A stretch of DNA of 37,641 nt from IMG/VR virus record IMGVR_UViG_3300010371_000072, positions 1 to 37,641 of that record; one strand, written 5' to 3'. A program made the position numbers and the translations under genes. The notes beneath the pieces are model-generated. The model had not been told where the DNA came from. It searched no databases and saw only the letters and a list, made by a program, of their open reading frames with translations. The stretch comes from a virus. Shown here piece after piece: positions 9,272 through 16,341 of the stretch. The stretch's first letter is position 1, and the number at the start of each line of letters is the position of its first letter.

Positions 9272-10805
9272 AGAAGTTGAACTAAATAAACCCCAGGCCG
9301 ATATTCACCTGGTGAACGCCAACAAAACGTATTGCCTTTGGGGCCGTGCAACCGGAAAAAGTAATGGTGGCATTGGCCCGCGCATCGTTCATTTATTCAA
9401 TCAAATGCCGGGCGCTCAAATTGGATTTACTGCACCAAGTTATAAAATGGCATTCGGGCAAATATTGTCAAACGTTTTGGGCTTCCTGCAGAATGAAATG
9501 AATCTTTTTGAAAATGAAAATTATGTCATTGGCAAAAAGCCGCCTGATGAATGGCCGCAATCGATCATTCCCATCTTTGACCATAAATATGTATTGAGTT
9601 TTGACAACGGTTGCGCCATGCCGATCCTTAGCCTGGAAGCAGAAGGAACCGGTAATGGATTTAACCTTCAGGCGAATGTGGGTGATGAAGCAAAATTTTT
9701 CAACGAAAAAAAATTAAAAGCAGAAGTGATCCGCGCGATTCGTGGTGGCAAAAAACAATTTGGCCACCTTCCTGAATTTGAATCACAATGGTATTTTACA
9801 GATAAATATGAAGGCAATATCGAATGGCTTTTAGCGAAGCGTGAAAAGATGGATATGAACCTGGTAAATGCCGTGATCAGGTTGCAACTGGAAGTGAACG
9901 AAATGAAAGCTGCACCAATGACGGATTCATTACAACGCAAAATAAATCAGTACGAAATCCTTTTAACCAAAACCCGCAAAAAATTGATCTTCGTTAGCGA
10001 AGCGAGTGCAGAAGAAAACCGCGAAATTTTAGGCGATGAATTTTTTGAAAATCAAAAAGAAGATAGCACTGAAATTGAATATGATGTGGCCATTGGCAAC
10101 AAAGATCCTGATCGCATTGAAAATTCTTTTTATCCTCAATTATCTGATCAGAATCTTTATGCAGAAAATATTGATGTAGATCCATCGCGGCCGCTGATCA
10201 TTGCGCTGGATTACCAATGGAGAATTTCACCAATAGTGGCAGGGCAAATCGCACAACTTCCCGGTGCCAAAAGACTTTCCTTAAACTTCGTGTACAGCTG
10301 CCACACTTTGCATCCGGAAGGAATAGCAGAAGCGATTGACAAATTTTGCCATCATTTTCGCAATCATCCTACAAAGCTGGTTTATTATCTTTTTGACAAA
10401 ACAGCCACCGGTAAAAATCCGACGGTGCAGCCATTTTATGAAACCGTTATTGAATGTTTGCGCAAAAATGGCTGGGATGTTGTTGCTGAACACATGGGAG
10501 AGCCACCGCGCCATGATGACAAATTTAAAAGCATCAACCGCCAGTTGAAAGGTGAAGAAAATACGCTTCCGATCCGCATCAATAAATTACGCAATCCGGA
10601 TATGCTGAACTCTATCCGGATGACAGCGGCCCGGAAATACAATGGCAAAACGGCAAAGAATAAAGATGATGAAAAAAACCTGAGCAAACCCGCTGTAAAA
10701 TCCACGCATTATTCAGATGTATTTGATCAGGTACTTTATGGCGTGCTGGATCTTAACCTGGTGCCGCACAATACGAATAGTGGATTTGGGATGATTATTT
10801 CTTAA
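9261..10805 (+). CDS. terL: terminase large subunit (ATPase-nuclease)
   Basis: This 514-residue DNA-packaging motor has an N-terminal ATPase with a deviant Walker A, WGRATGKS (about 27-34), an adenine-binding-like region before it, and a Walker B followed by the catalytic acid in NVGDEAKFF (about 137-145). The C-terminal RNase H-like nuclease has its first acidic strand at IIALDYQW (about 312-319) and a late acidic residue in HYSDVFDQVLYG. The start is a GTG, since no in-frame ATG lies near the N-terminus. It overlaps the preceding small ORF by 11 bp. The unusual Arg at the start of Walker A is normal for terminases. Confidence 0.92.
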   Translation: METKEVELNKPQADIHLVNANKTYCLWGRATGKSNGGIGPRIVHLFNQMPGAQIGFTAPSYKMAFGQILSNVLGFLQNEMNLFENENYVIGKKPPDEWPQSIIPIFDHKYVLSFDNGCAMPILSLEAEGTGNGFNLQANVGDEAKFFNEKKLKAEVIRAIRGGKKQFGHLPEFESQWYFTDKYEGNIEWLLAKREKMDMNLVNAVIRLQLEVNEMKAAPMTDSLQRKINQYEILLTKTRKKLIFVSEASAEENREILGDEFFENQKEDSTEIEYDVAIGNKDPDRIENSFYPQLSDQNLYAENIDVDPSRPLIIALDYQWRISPIVAGQIAQLPGAKRLSLNFVYSCHTLHPEGIAEAIDKFCHHFRNHPTKLVYYLFDKTATGKNPTVQPFYETVIECLRKNGWDVVAEHMGEPPRHDDKFKSINRQLKGEENTLPIRINKLRNPDMLNSIRMTAARKYNGKTAKNKDDEKNLSKPAVKSTHYSDVFDQVLYGVLDLNLVPHNTNSGFGMIIS

Positions 10806-10821
10806 AAAAGATGGCTGGTCC

Positions 10822-10921
10822 TTGCGATCAACAGCACGAGTGCCGTGAAGATACTTTCAATCTTTTGCCAGCCACCAGTAAGGTGGTTGACACTCGTAAT
10901 AATAAAAACTGTTGATCGCGA
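10822..10921. ncRNA. multi-branched structured element after terminase
   Basis: This 100-bp intergenic stretch between convergent genes can fold into a cloverleaf-like shape. GCGATCAACAG (10824-10834) pairs perfectly with 10909-10919. ACGAGTG (10836-10842) pairs with CACTCGT (10891-10897). Inside lie two hairpins, AAGAT/ATCTT (10848-10864) and CCACC/GGTGG (10872-10886). An unpaired A-rich strand (10898-10908) sits between the two outer stems. There is no run of U, so it is not a standard terminator, and no tRNA consensus loop is visible. It could be a processed RNA, a bidirectional terminator of unusual type, or a DNA structure site. Confidence 0.45.
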
Positions 10922-10945
10922 AACGAAGATAAGTTATAAATTTTT

Positions 10946-11470
10946 TTACCAGTCTGATCCTTTGGAAGCCATTTTAATTTTCAGTTTATCTATCAGATCT
11001 TTCATGCCGTCCGATACTTGCTGCATGGCCTGTTCATACTGCTTTCCAACCATGTTTCTTTTGATGCGTTTGGCATCTTCCAGGGCGAATAAATGATCAT
11101 CACCATAATACACCAGGTCGTACTGAAAATTGCTGAAATCATATTTATACCGGCCGTCTTTACATTGGATATTTAGTTTGAAAGAAACATATTGCGTTCC
11201 GCTTGTTAATCCTTTTAAATAGATCTGAATGGCACCGGTGCCCGCAACGGTCTTACTGATATCATCATTTAGTTGCGTCACATCTTTGCCTGATTTAAAG
11301 GCATCCACGATAAACAGCTTTGCATTAGAATATAATTTTTCAGCACTGGCGGAATCCACATTCACCACCTCAGTATATTCATAATTGCCATCTGCGTTTT
11401 TCGGTATGGCATCTTTCTGGGCAAAGCAAAACATGGGCAGCATTAGGGCCACCAAAATAATTTTTTTCAT
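10946..11470 (-). CDS. secreted DUF4468-like protein (moron candidate)
   Basis: This encodes 174 residues with a clear Sec signal peptide (MKKIILVALMLPMFCFAQ). The mature part has 'YTEVVNVDSASAEKLYSNAKLFIVDAF', which resembles the DUF4468 domain (a TBP-like fold common in Bacteroidota secreted proteins). The C-terminal helix is Lys/Asp rich. It lies on the minus strand downstream of the repressor candidate and against the direction of almost all other genes. This is the usual place for genes expressed from a prophage, so a lysogenic-conversion role in the host periplasm is plausible. The function is unknown. Confidence 0.65.
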   Translation of the reverse strand: MKKIILVALMLPMFCFAQKDAIPKNADGNYEYTEVVNVDSASAEKLYSNAKLFIVDAFKSGKDVTQLNDDISKTVAGTGAIQIYLKGLTSGTQYVSFKLNIQCKDGRYKYDFSNFQYDLVYYGDDHLFALEDAKRIKRNMVGKQYEQAMQQVSDGMKDLIDKLKIKMASKGSDW

Positions 11471-11648
11471 AATTTTTTATTTTAAGCGATGTTATCCAGT
11501 ATCATTGAAAAAGAATCAAATAATAAAGGCAATAGCAATATTACCTTCACAGCTTTCATATGGATATTTTTCTTCTTTAACTTACATACCGCTGCCGTAC
11601 CAATTTTAATGCATTCGCATTTGCATTCAAATTCATTATTTAGCCACC

Positions 11649-12062
11649 CTACGCTGAGCGGCGACGGCCTTCTTTTTTTGACGGTAATTGCGCTTTCAGG
11701 GCATCCCGCTCCTGTTCTAATTCCTTTACTTTTTTCATTAGCTCAATTTCTCGCTCGAGCAGTTCAATTATTTTCATTTGTGAATTCATCATAGGCGTTT
11801 CAGGTTCGGCCGCCATTCCTTCCGTTGACGGCTCTTTTTGGTGAAAATCGTTAGTTGGGTTTCTTTCAAAACGATACAGATCCAGATTATGATCTTTTAA
11901 AAGATGTTTGAATTCGACAGAAAGTTTTCCACCGTTCTTTTCCGCTTTCCGGATATGGTAATTGATATCCTGCCGCGTCTTACCTATTCTTTTGGCAAAT
12001 GCAGTTTTGGTGCGGCTTTCGGCTTTGATCAGTAGTTCAAGTAATTCAATTTCTGTCTCCAT
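11649..12062 (-). CDS. HTH + coiled-coil repressor candidate
   Basis: The 137-residue protein has an N-terminal helix-turn-helix (about residues 14-38, 'TAFAKRIGKTRQDINYHIRKAEK') and a C-terminal leucine-zipper-like coiled coil (about 92-125) with a basic tail. It should dimerise and bind palindromic DNA. It is divergent from the early operon at 12225, the classic position of a lysogeny repressor. The ATG at 12062 is preferred. An in-frame GTG at 12083 would add seven residues and lies inside the 20-bp palindrome at 12080. The 178 bp between its end and the secreted-protein gene hold no feature I can support. Confidence 0.65.
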   Translation of the reverse strand: METEIELLELLIKAESRTKTAFAKRIGKTRQDINYHIRKAEKNGGKLSVEFKHLLKDHNLDLYRFERNPTNDFHQKEPSTEGMAAEPETPMMNSQMKIIELLEREIELMKKVKELEQERDALKAQLPSKKEGRRRSA

Positions 12063-12079
12063 TGTTTTCTGTTTTGGGG

Positions 12080-12099
12080 CCACATTTTTAAAAATGTGG
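12080..12099. promoter_or_regulatory. 20-bp perfect palindrome, operator candidate
   Basis: CCACATTTTTAAAAATGTGG is a perfect palindrome 18 bp upstream of the repressor ATG on the minus strand. A further half-site, AATGTGG, follows at 12105-12111. Position and symmetry suit autoregulation of the repressor gene by a dimeric HTH protein. It is different in sequence from the TTTCCG/CGGAAA operators, so it may be read by a different regulator such as the protein at 12225. Confidence 0.5.
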
Positions 12100-12130
12100 A
12101 AAAGAATGTGGAAAACCTTTTTCCATTTTG

Positions 12131-12162
12131 TTTTCCGTTTCGGAAAACAAACTTTACATTTG
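12131..12162 (+). promoter_or_regulatory. early promoter with operator palindrome O1
   Basis: TTTTCCGTTTCGGAAAA (12131-12147) is a perfect 7-bp inverted repeat with a 3-bp spacer. Eight bp downstream is TACATTTG (12155-12162), an exact match to the Bacteroidota -7 consensus TAnnTTTG. The palindrome fills the gap between the -33 and -7 regions, where a bound repressor would block RNA polymerase. The same pair of elements occurs at 14380-14412 before the serine recombinase. Confidence 0.65.
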
Positions 12163-12224
12163 TCTTAGAATTTTATAAACGTGCAATAAAATTTTAAAGA
12201 CAAACAATAAACTTACAATAAATT

Positions 12225-12464
12225 ATGAATATGGCAAAAAAAATAAAAGATTTAACACAATCTGAACTGTTTGCACGTGAACTTCTTGCCATCGCTGCTG
12301 ACGTTACGGAAAAAGACCGGAAAGAATACATGGCCAAATCCAGGAAAGGAGCCACCACCGTTTCCAACTATCTGAACGGTAAAGTTTACAACGCTGATAC
12401 CGCTGCTGAGATGTTGGTATTCTTTCGCGAAAAAATTGCAGAACGCAACAAATTATTAAGCTAA
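12225..12464 (+). CDS. small HTH protein, Cro-like candidate
   Basis: This 79-residue basic protein is the first gene of the rightward early operon, divergent from the repressor. 'GATTVSNYLNGKVYNADTAAEMLVFFRE' (about 41-68) reads as a helix-turn-helix with a recognition helix around TTVSNYL. Size and place match Cro-type regulators. A second ATG two codons in (12231) could also be used. It is controlled by the promoter/operator at 12131-12162, with a leader of about 60 nt. Confidence 0.55.
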   Translation: MNMAKKIKDLTQSELFARELLAIAADVTEKDRKEYMAKSRKGATTVSNYLNGKVYNADTAAEMLVFFREKIAERNKLLS

Positions 12465-12475
12465 AAATAATACTG

Positions 12476-12859
12476 ATGCTTACAATCGATTTTTCAACCA
12501 ACGCAAACGGCAAATTATTCTGTGATGTTTTCAGCGACATCAGGCTTTATAACGATTCATTTGAACCATGCACAGAATGCGAAATCATTTTGCGCGGCCA
12601 GTTGATGGGAATCGCGAAGATTGAATCAGCTAATAAGTTTCATTTTTATGCACTAAATAATGGTGCCTCCATAATTAATTGCGGGAAACCTGCTCCATAC
12701 CAAAAGAAGCTTTTAACCAATTTTTATAATAGGGGTTTACCAATAAATCCAGATACCATTTTTCAAAATATTGTTTTCCGATGGATAGAAAGAAACGGCA
12801 GTGTGCAAAACGTGCTGATAAAAGAATGGTGGGAAAATCAAACTTGTAAAGTTGTATGA
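12476..12859 (+). CDS. hypothetical early protein
   Basis: This 127-residue alpha/beta protein has a beta-rich N-terminal half ('ILRGQLMGIAKIES'), four Cys residues and a C-terminal 'IVFRWIERNGSVQNVLIKEWW'. Proteins with a similar LRG..MG.AKI strand pattern are common unnamed genes in Bacteroidota phages. I cannot assign a function. It follows the Cro-like gene by 11 bp and overlaps the next small ORF as ATGA, so it is part of the early operon. Confidence 0.6.
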   Translation: MLTIDFSTNANGKLFCDVFSDIRLYNDSFEPCTECEIILRGQLMGIAKIESANKFHFYALNNGASIINCGKPAPYQKKLLTNFYNRGLPINPDTIFQNIVFRWIERNGSVQNVLIKEWWENQTCKVV

Positions 12860-12975
12860 ATAAAATTTTAACCATCACCGGAAAAATTATTTATGTCATC
12901 TGCCTGGTGCCGGTGCTGGTAATAGTGGAAGTGATAGCAGCATTTTATATGATGATCTATAAAGCAAAAATTTGA
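12856..12975 (+). CDS. 39-residue single-span membrane protein
   Basis: The start overlaps the upstream stop as ATGA. A single hydrophobic helix (about 8-33, IIYVICLVPVLVIVEVIAAF) is flanked by Lys residues at both ends. Small early membrane proteins in temperate phages can serve in superinfection exclusion, but nothing specific is seen here. Confidence 0.5.
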   Translation: MNKILTITGKIIYVICLVPVLVIVEVIAAFYMMIYKAKI

Positions 12976-13026
12976 AAAACCAAATACAAACCGTCATTAT
13001 GAAGAAAGTGAAACAAAGGAATAACC

Positions 13027-13278
13027 ATGCAAGATCCAGGAGAAGAATTAAACTTTTGAAGCTGAAGAATTTTTGCAAAAGAGTAATGTAAAATCGCGCC
13101 GCGAAAATTGCAAAATTAAAAAAAGCCAAAAGGTAAAACGCTGGTTGGTCAAGCTGCTAAACAAATTCCTTATGTATCAAGATTTCAAAGGAGTTTTTAC
13201 ATGCAGAAAGGGACTAAGAACCAGCGCCAGAAAAGAAAGATATGGAAGCAAGCGCCTCATATGAGACAGCGCGCTTAA
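13027..13278 (+). pseudogene. small basic protein gene broken by two homopolymer frameshifts
   Basis: From the ATG at 13027 (AAAGGA seven bases upstream) the frame reads MQDPGEELNF and stops at 13059. Removing one T from the run at 13054-13057 continues it as EAEEFLQKSNVKSRREN. Adding one A to the run at 13118-13124 then continues as KPKGKTLVGQAAKQIPYVSRF and on to MRQRA at 13278, giving about 83 natural-looking basic residues. It is either a real pseudogene or two sequencing indels. TTT TGA A at 13054 would also suit +1 frameshifting. The last 25 codons could start alone at 13201 after AAAGGAG. Confidence 0.4.
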
Positions 13279-13376
13279 CGATTGTTCTCAGGGATTATAG
13301 GATAAAGCAAAACAACCGGCGTGTATTTCAATACGGCGCCGAATTTTTAAAGCAATTGAAAATTTTAAATAAATAA
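13242..13376 (+). CDS. 44-residue hypothetical protein
   Basis: The start ATG follows AAAGAAAG closely and overlaps the end of the preceding frame by 37 bp. The sequence MEASASYETARLTIVLRDYR and on to EFLKQLKILNK looks like a compact helical basic protein. The next gene begins 3 bp after its stop. No family is recognised. Confidence 0.45.
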   Translation: MEASASYETARLTIVLRDYRIKQNNRRVFQYGAEFLKQLKILNK

Positions 13377-13379
13377 ACG

Positions 13380-13523
13380 ATGTGCCTGATACCGGTAATA
13401 CCAATGGTGAAAATATTAACGCAGTACGCGGTGGCAAACGGCATCAAACTCGATTGCAACAACTGGGAAAGCATCAAAGCAACTTTTGAAAAATATAAAA
13501 TGGATTGTGCTAAAAAAAATTGA
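13380..13523 (+). CDS. 47-residue hypothetical protein
   Basis: The ORF starts 3 bp after the previous stop. It has a hydrophobic N-terminal half (MCLIPVIPMVKILTQYAVA) followed by a charged helix with WESIKATFEKYK. It is too short to assign. Tight packing with both neighbours supports it as a real early gene. Confidence 0.45.
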   Translation: MCLIPVIPMVKILTQYAVANGIKLDCNNWESIKATFEKYKMDCAKKN

Positions 13524-13525
13524 TC

Positions 13526-14026
13526 ATGATAACATTCATTTACATCTTTTGGCTGGTATGCCTGGTAGTAAGCATCTCCGCAATTGTTTATCTCTGTAAA
13601 TCGCAGACAGGTAAAAGCCGTTTCCTGGCATTGTTATTTTTCATACCGGTGGCGGGTTTTTCACAGCAGGTAGGCTTTCACTTTGATTATGCTGATCGGT
13701 ATCACCTGGGTGCGGGCATCGAAGGTGGCGTGTTCAAATGCGATTCTTATTTTGGAGCCAACACACAGATCTATTTCAGCCGCCAAAGAAACTACGTGGT
13801 AACAATGGATGCAAAATATGGGTATCGCATTGGCGATGTCATTCCCTTCGTATGTGCCGGATATTACACATCAGGCGGCGAAGCTGTGAAAGCAGGCGAA
13901 GGCATCAGCGGCATAGAACTTGGCGGCGGCATCAGTTACCAATTTCGCGACAGTCCTTTAAAAATATCATTACAGCTTACCAACGTTTCTAATAATATTT
14001 CTTTCGCGCTGGTGAGGGATTTGTGA
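13526..14026 (+). CDS. membrane/outer-membrane beta-barrel-like protein
   Basis: This 166-residue protein has an N-terminal transmembrane helix (about 2-25) and a second hydrophobic stretch (about 33-46) ending AGFSQQ, which looks like a signal-peptidase site. The rest is alternating beta strands rich in Gly and aromatic residues (VGFHFDYADRYHLGAGIEGG, a C-terminal strand ending FALVRDL), as in small outer-membrane barrels. The ATG at 13526 is preferred to a TTG at 13520. An early-expressed envelope protein could alter phage receptors or exclude superinfection, which is inference. It could also be a captured host gene with a fused helix. Confidence 0.5.
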   Translation: MITFIYIFWLVCLVVSISAIVYLCKSQTGKSRFLALLFFIPVAGFSQQVGFHFDYADRYHLGAGIEGGVFKCDSYFGANTQIYFSRQRNYVVTMDAKYGYRIGDVIPFVCAGYYTSGGEAVKAGEGISGIELGGGISYQFRDSPLKISLQLTNVSNNISFALVRDL

Positions 14027-14057
14027 AAAATAATTTTTTAAAATAAACTTTTAAATC

Positions 14058-14330
14058 ATGCAATATTTTAGTTACCTGGGTTACACATTAACGCTTAAAA
14101 ATAATTTAGAAAAAGCAATTGTTGAATTCCTGAAAGAGAATGACAGGAAAGTAATTAACGAATCAAATCTTTCTGGATTTAAAAAGTATATCGTTGATGG
14201 AATAGAATTATTGAATCAAAAGTTCAACAAATGTAAACCGCGACGTGTTTCCTGGTGGGAGCCAAAGAAAGGCGATTGTGCTTTATCAGGAGTGGAATTT
14301 ACCAACTTCATTCTTTACAAATCAAAATAA
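14058..14330 (+). CDS. hypothetical protein
   Basis: This 90-residue basic protein has a helical N-terminal half (LEKAIVEFLKENDRKVI) and a C-terminal 'RRVSWWEPKKGDCALSGVEF', where the two Trp and the GDC motif stand out. I recognise no family. It is the last gene of the early string before the operator-controlled recombinase promoter. Confidence 0.55.
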   Translation: MQYFSYLGYTLTLKNNLEKAIVEFLKENDRKVINESNLSGFKKYIVDGIELLNQKFNKCKPRRVSWWEPKKGDCALSGVEFTNFILYKSK

Positions 14331-14379
14331 AAATTTGTCAGCGCCCATTATAAATATTTCTGCACAAGATGCAAAGATT

Positions 14380-14412
14380 CTTTCCGAAGCGGAAAGAAAT
14401 GCTTTACATTTA
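14380..14412 (+). promoter_or_regulatory. recombinase promoter with operator palindrome O2
   Basis: CTTTCCGAAGCGGAAAG (14380-14396) has the same half-sites and 3-bp spacer as O1 at 12131. TACATTTA (14405-14412) follows 8 bp later as a -7 element. The predicted transcript would start near 14418, about 30 nt before the recombinase ATG at 14450. This places the integrase under the same repressor as the early operon. Confidence 0.6.
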
Positions 14413-14449
14413 TTGTCCCAAATTTTTGTCAAAACAATAATTGCCACAC

Positions 14450-16027
14450 ATGAAAAAAGCGATCGGTTACATCAGGATCAGCACCAAAGATCAAAGCAAC
14501 TTCTCTCTTTCAGGTCAGGAGAAATACATTCGTGAATATGCCAGCCAGCACAGCATTGAGATAAGCTCACTGTTTACTGACGAAGGAAAATCAGCGAAAA
14601 ATTTTGATCGCCCGGACTGGAAATTGCTGGAAAAATTTATCGAAAAACATCACCGTGATATCGATTATCTTATCGTAGCAAAGTATGATCGTTTTTCCAG
14701 GAACGCCGCTCAGGGACTTTCCAAAATAGAACTGCTGGAAAGAAAATTTAAGATCATCATTGTATCAGTATTTGAGCAAATGTTTATTGATTACGATTCG
14801 CCTTTTTTCTTCAAACAACGTGCAGACATGCTGATCAGCGCTGAATTTGAATGGCACGTTATCCGCGATCGCACAAGGTTTGGCAACCACAATGCACGCA
14901 GCCAGGGAAGATATTTGGGAGTGGCGCCATTCGGTTATAAAAATGCGCGTGACGAACAAAACAAACCCATCCTGGTAATGGATGAAGCAAAGGCCAACAT
15001 CATTAAAAATATTTATGCAGGATTTCTCCGCGGCACCTCATTCACAGAATTGAGCAAAGCGGCAAGAAGCGAAGGTTTAACCAATTCCGGCAGATCCGCC
15101 ATACAACGCATACTTACTAACCCTGTTTATGGCGGATTAATCTTCGTGGCAGCCTACAAAAAAGAAGCCGCCAAATATGTGAAATCCATTCACCAGGGAA
15201 TTGTTGCTGAGCACACATGGTGGCAGGTGCAGCAACTGATGAATAAAGGCAAAGTGCGCACGATAATAAATGATGAAGTGCCGATGCGCTCTGTGTTACA
15301 TTGCCATTGCGGCCATCCATTAACGGCCGGAAACAGCAAAGGGAAAACAAAATACTATTGGTATTATAAATGCAACAAACACCCTGAAACAAGCTACAGC
15401 GCCGTAACGTTACACAATCAGTTTGATGAACTTTTATCGAATCTTTCTTTATCAAAAGTTCACATTGATTTCCTTCGTGAAGATGCGCGGAAAGAAATGG
15501 AATTGCAGCTTCAAAACCGCGACGCAGAATTGAAGGAATTGAAAAAAGAATTGCACACGAACACCACTAACATGCTTTCACTGGAAGAAAAATTTATCAC
15601 CGGCATTATCCAGTCGGACACATATAACAGATGGCACAGTAAGTATTCTGCGACTGAATCGCATCTGCGCTATCGCATCGAAAGCCTCACCGGCGACAAC
15701 CAGTTAGCCTGGAAGCTTTTCGATAAGGAATTACCTAAGCTTTCTGACATGCGCTTACTTTATTCATGGGCCACTGTCCCCCAAAAACAAACATTCATTC
15801 GGATGGTGTTCAACTCACAATTGCGCTATGAAGAAGGTGTCTATCGAACACCCTATTTGCTACCGTTCTTTTCGCTGAACACCGCGTCATTAAAGGAAAA
15901 AAGGCTGCTCGAAGTGGAGCAGCCAGAGGAAGAATTTGGAAAAATTGTTGGAAGTACCCCCACCGGTACTTCAATTGAACTCTCCACACAATTTCTTTCT
16001 CTTATTGCGCAGATAAAGGCTGCGTAA
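14450..16027 (+). CDS. large serine recombinase (phage integrase)
   Basis: The 525-residue site-specific recombinase should join attP to attB and, with a directionality factor, excise the prophage. The catalytic domain has YIRISTKDQ with the nucleophile Ser11 and Arg9, and AKYDRFSRN with Arg81/Arg84. A recombinase domain follows (about 165-260, 'GFLRGTSFTELSKAA', 'ILTNPVYGG'). Next come a zinc-ribbon remnant (CHCGHPL and a later YYKC, about 285-310) and a coiled coil (about 345-385). ATG 14450 is chosen over a TTG at 14441 because MKKAIGYIR is the normal start. The last 40 codons overlap a tRNA-like attP candidate and a reverse-strand terminator. The promoter carries operator O2. Confidence 0.92.
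   Translation: MKKAIGYIRISTKDQSNFSLSGQEKYIREYASQHSIEISSLFTDEGKSAKNFDRPDWKLLEKFIEKHHRDIDYLIVAKYDRFSRNAAQGLSKIELLERKFKIIIVSVFEQMFIDYDSPFFFKQRADMLISAEFEWHVIRDRTRFGNHNARSQGRYLGVAPFGYKNARDEQNKPILVMDEAKANIIKNIYAGFLRGTSFTELSKAARSEGLTNSGRSAIQRILTNPVYGGLIFVAAYKKEAAKYVKSIHQGIVAEHTWWQVQQLMNKGKVRTIINDEVPMRSVLHCHCGHPLTAGNSKGKTKYYWYYKCNKHPETSYSAVTLHNQFDELLSNLSLSKVHIDFLREDARKEMELQLQNRDAELKELKKELHTNTTNMLSLEEKFITGIIQSDTYNRWHSKYSATESHLRYRIESLTGDNQLAWKLFDKELPKLSDMRLLYSWATVPQKQTFIRMVFNSQLRYEEGVYRTPYLLPFFSLNTASLKEKRLLEVEQPEEEFGKIVGSTPTGTSIELSTQFLSLIAQIKAA
15897..15924 (-). terminator. intrinsic terminator on minus strand inside recombinase 3' end
   Basis: Read on the minus strand, GGCTGCTC-CACTTC-GAGCAGCC forms a perfect 8-bp stem followed by TTTTTT. 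It lies 26 bp beyond the tRNA-3'-end-like core at 15951-15972 in the same reading direction. After integration into a tRNA gene it would act as the terminator of the rebuilt tRNA. Confidence 0.6.
15951..15972. other. attP core candidate (tRNA 3'-end mimic)
   Basis: GAAGTACC-CCCACC-GGTACTTC is a perfect 8-bp inverted repeat, a shape expected for serine-recombinase sites. GTACCCCCACCGG read in reverse resembles the acceptor/T-stem end of a Bacteroidota tRNA. In the recombinase it is translated as GSTPTGTS, much like the GTPTGT peptides that occur where recombinase genes run through tRNA ends (established from memory). The rest of a tRNA is absent, as expected for attP. Confidence 0.5.
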
Positions 16028-16065
16028 ATCCACTTATATTTTTTATTATCAAAAACCCAAAACCA

Positions 16066-16272
16066 ATGCAAACGACAAATCTCGTAGGGCAAACCGTGCG
16101 CTTTTCCTATCGAAACAACAAGGAAGGTGGTTACGACACCAAAACCGTTTTCCTCATCAAAGAATGGTGGGACGCTAACCGCCGGTACTATCGCGCCAGG
16201 GACATGGATAGTATGGAACTTTTTGATGTGATTGCTGATAAATACGACGAGTATTTTCTTACCAACCGCTGA
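16066..16272 (+). CDS. hypothetical protein, replication operon
   Basis: This 68-residue protein is rich in aromatic and charged residues (VRFSYRNN, FLIKEWWDANRRYYRARD) and acidic at the C-terminus (DKYDEYF). The strand pattern would fit a small SH3-like barrel, but no family is recognised. It sits between the recombinase and the primase-helicase. Confidence 0.55.
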   Translation: MQTTNLVGQTVRFSYRNNKEGGYDTKTVFLIKEWWDANRRYYRARDMDSMELFDVIADKYDEYFLTNR

Positions 16273-16341
16273 CTGATCAGGCCGGAGCATCATCGCGAAG
16301 CCATTCAAAATAAATCTCAAATCGATTATAAAAAATAAATC

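Noticed and set aside
11482-11559. 25-codon minus-strand hydrophobic ORF upstream of the secreted protein
   Set aside because: It is too short and shows no conservation evidence or clear promoter. It could be chance.
12999-13091. 30-codon very basic ORF
   Set aside because: It overlaps the better-supported frame from 13027 on the same strand almost completely, and its composition looks like an out-of-frame reading.
15940-16030. Complete tRNA gene on the minus strand at the attP region
   Set aside because: Only the 3' end resembles a tRNA. T-stem and anticodon arms cannot be formed from the adjacent bases.
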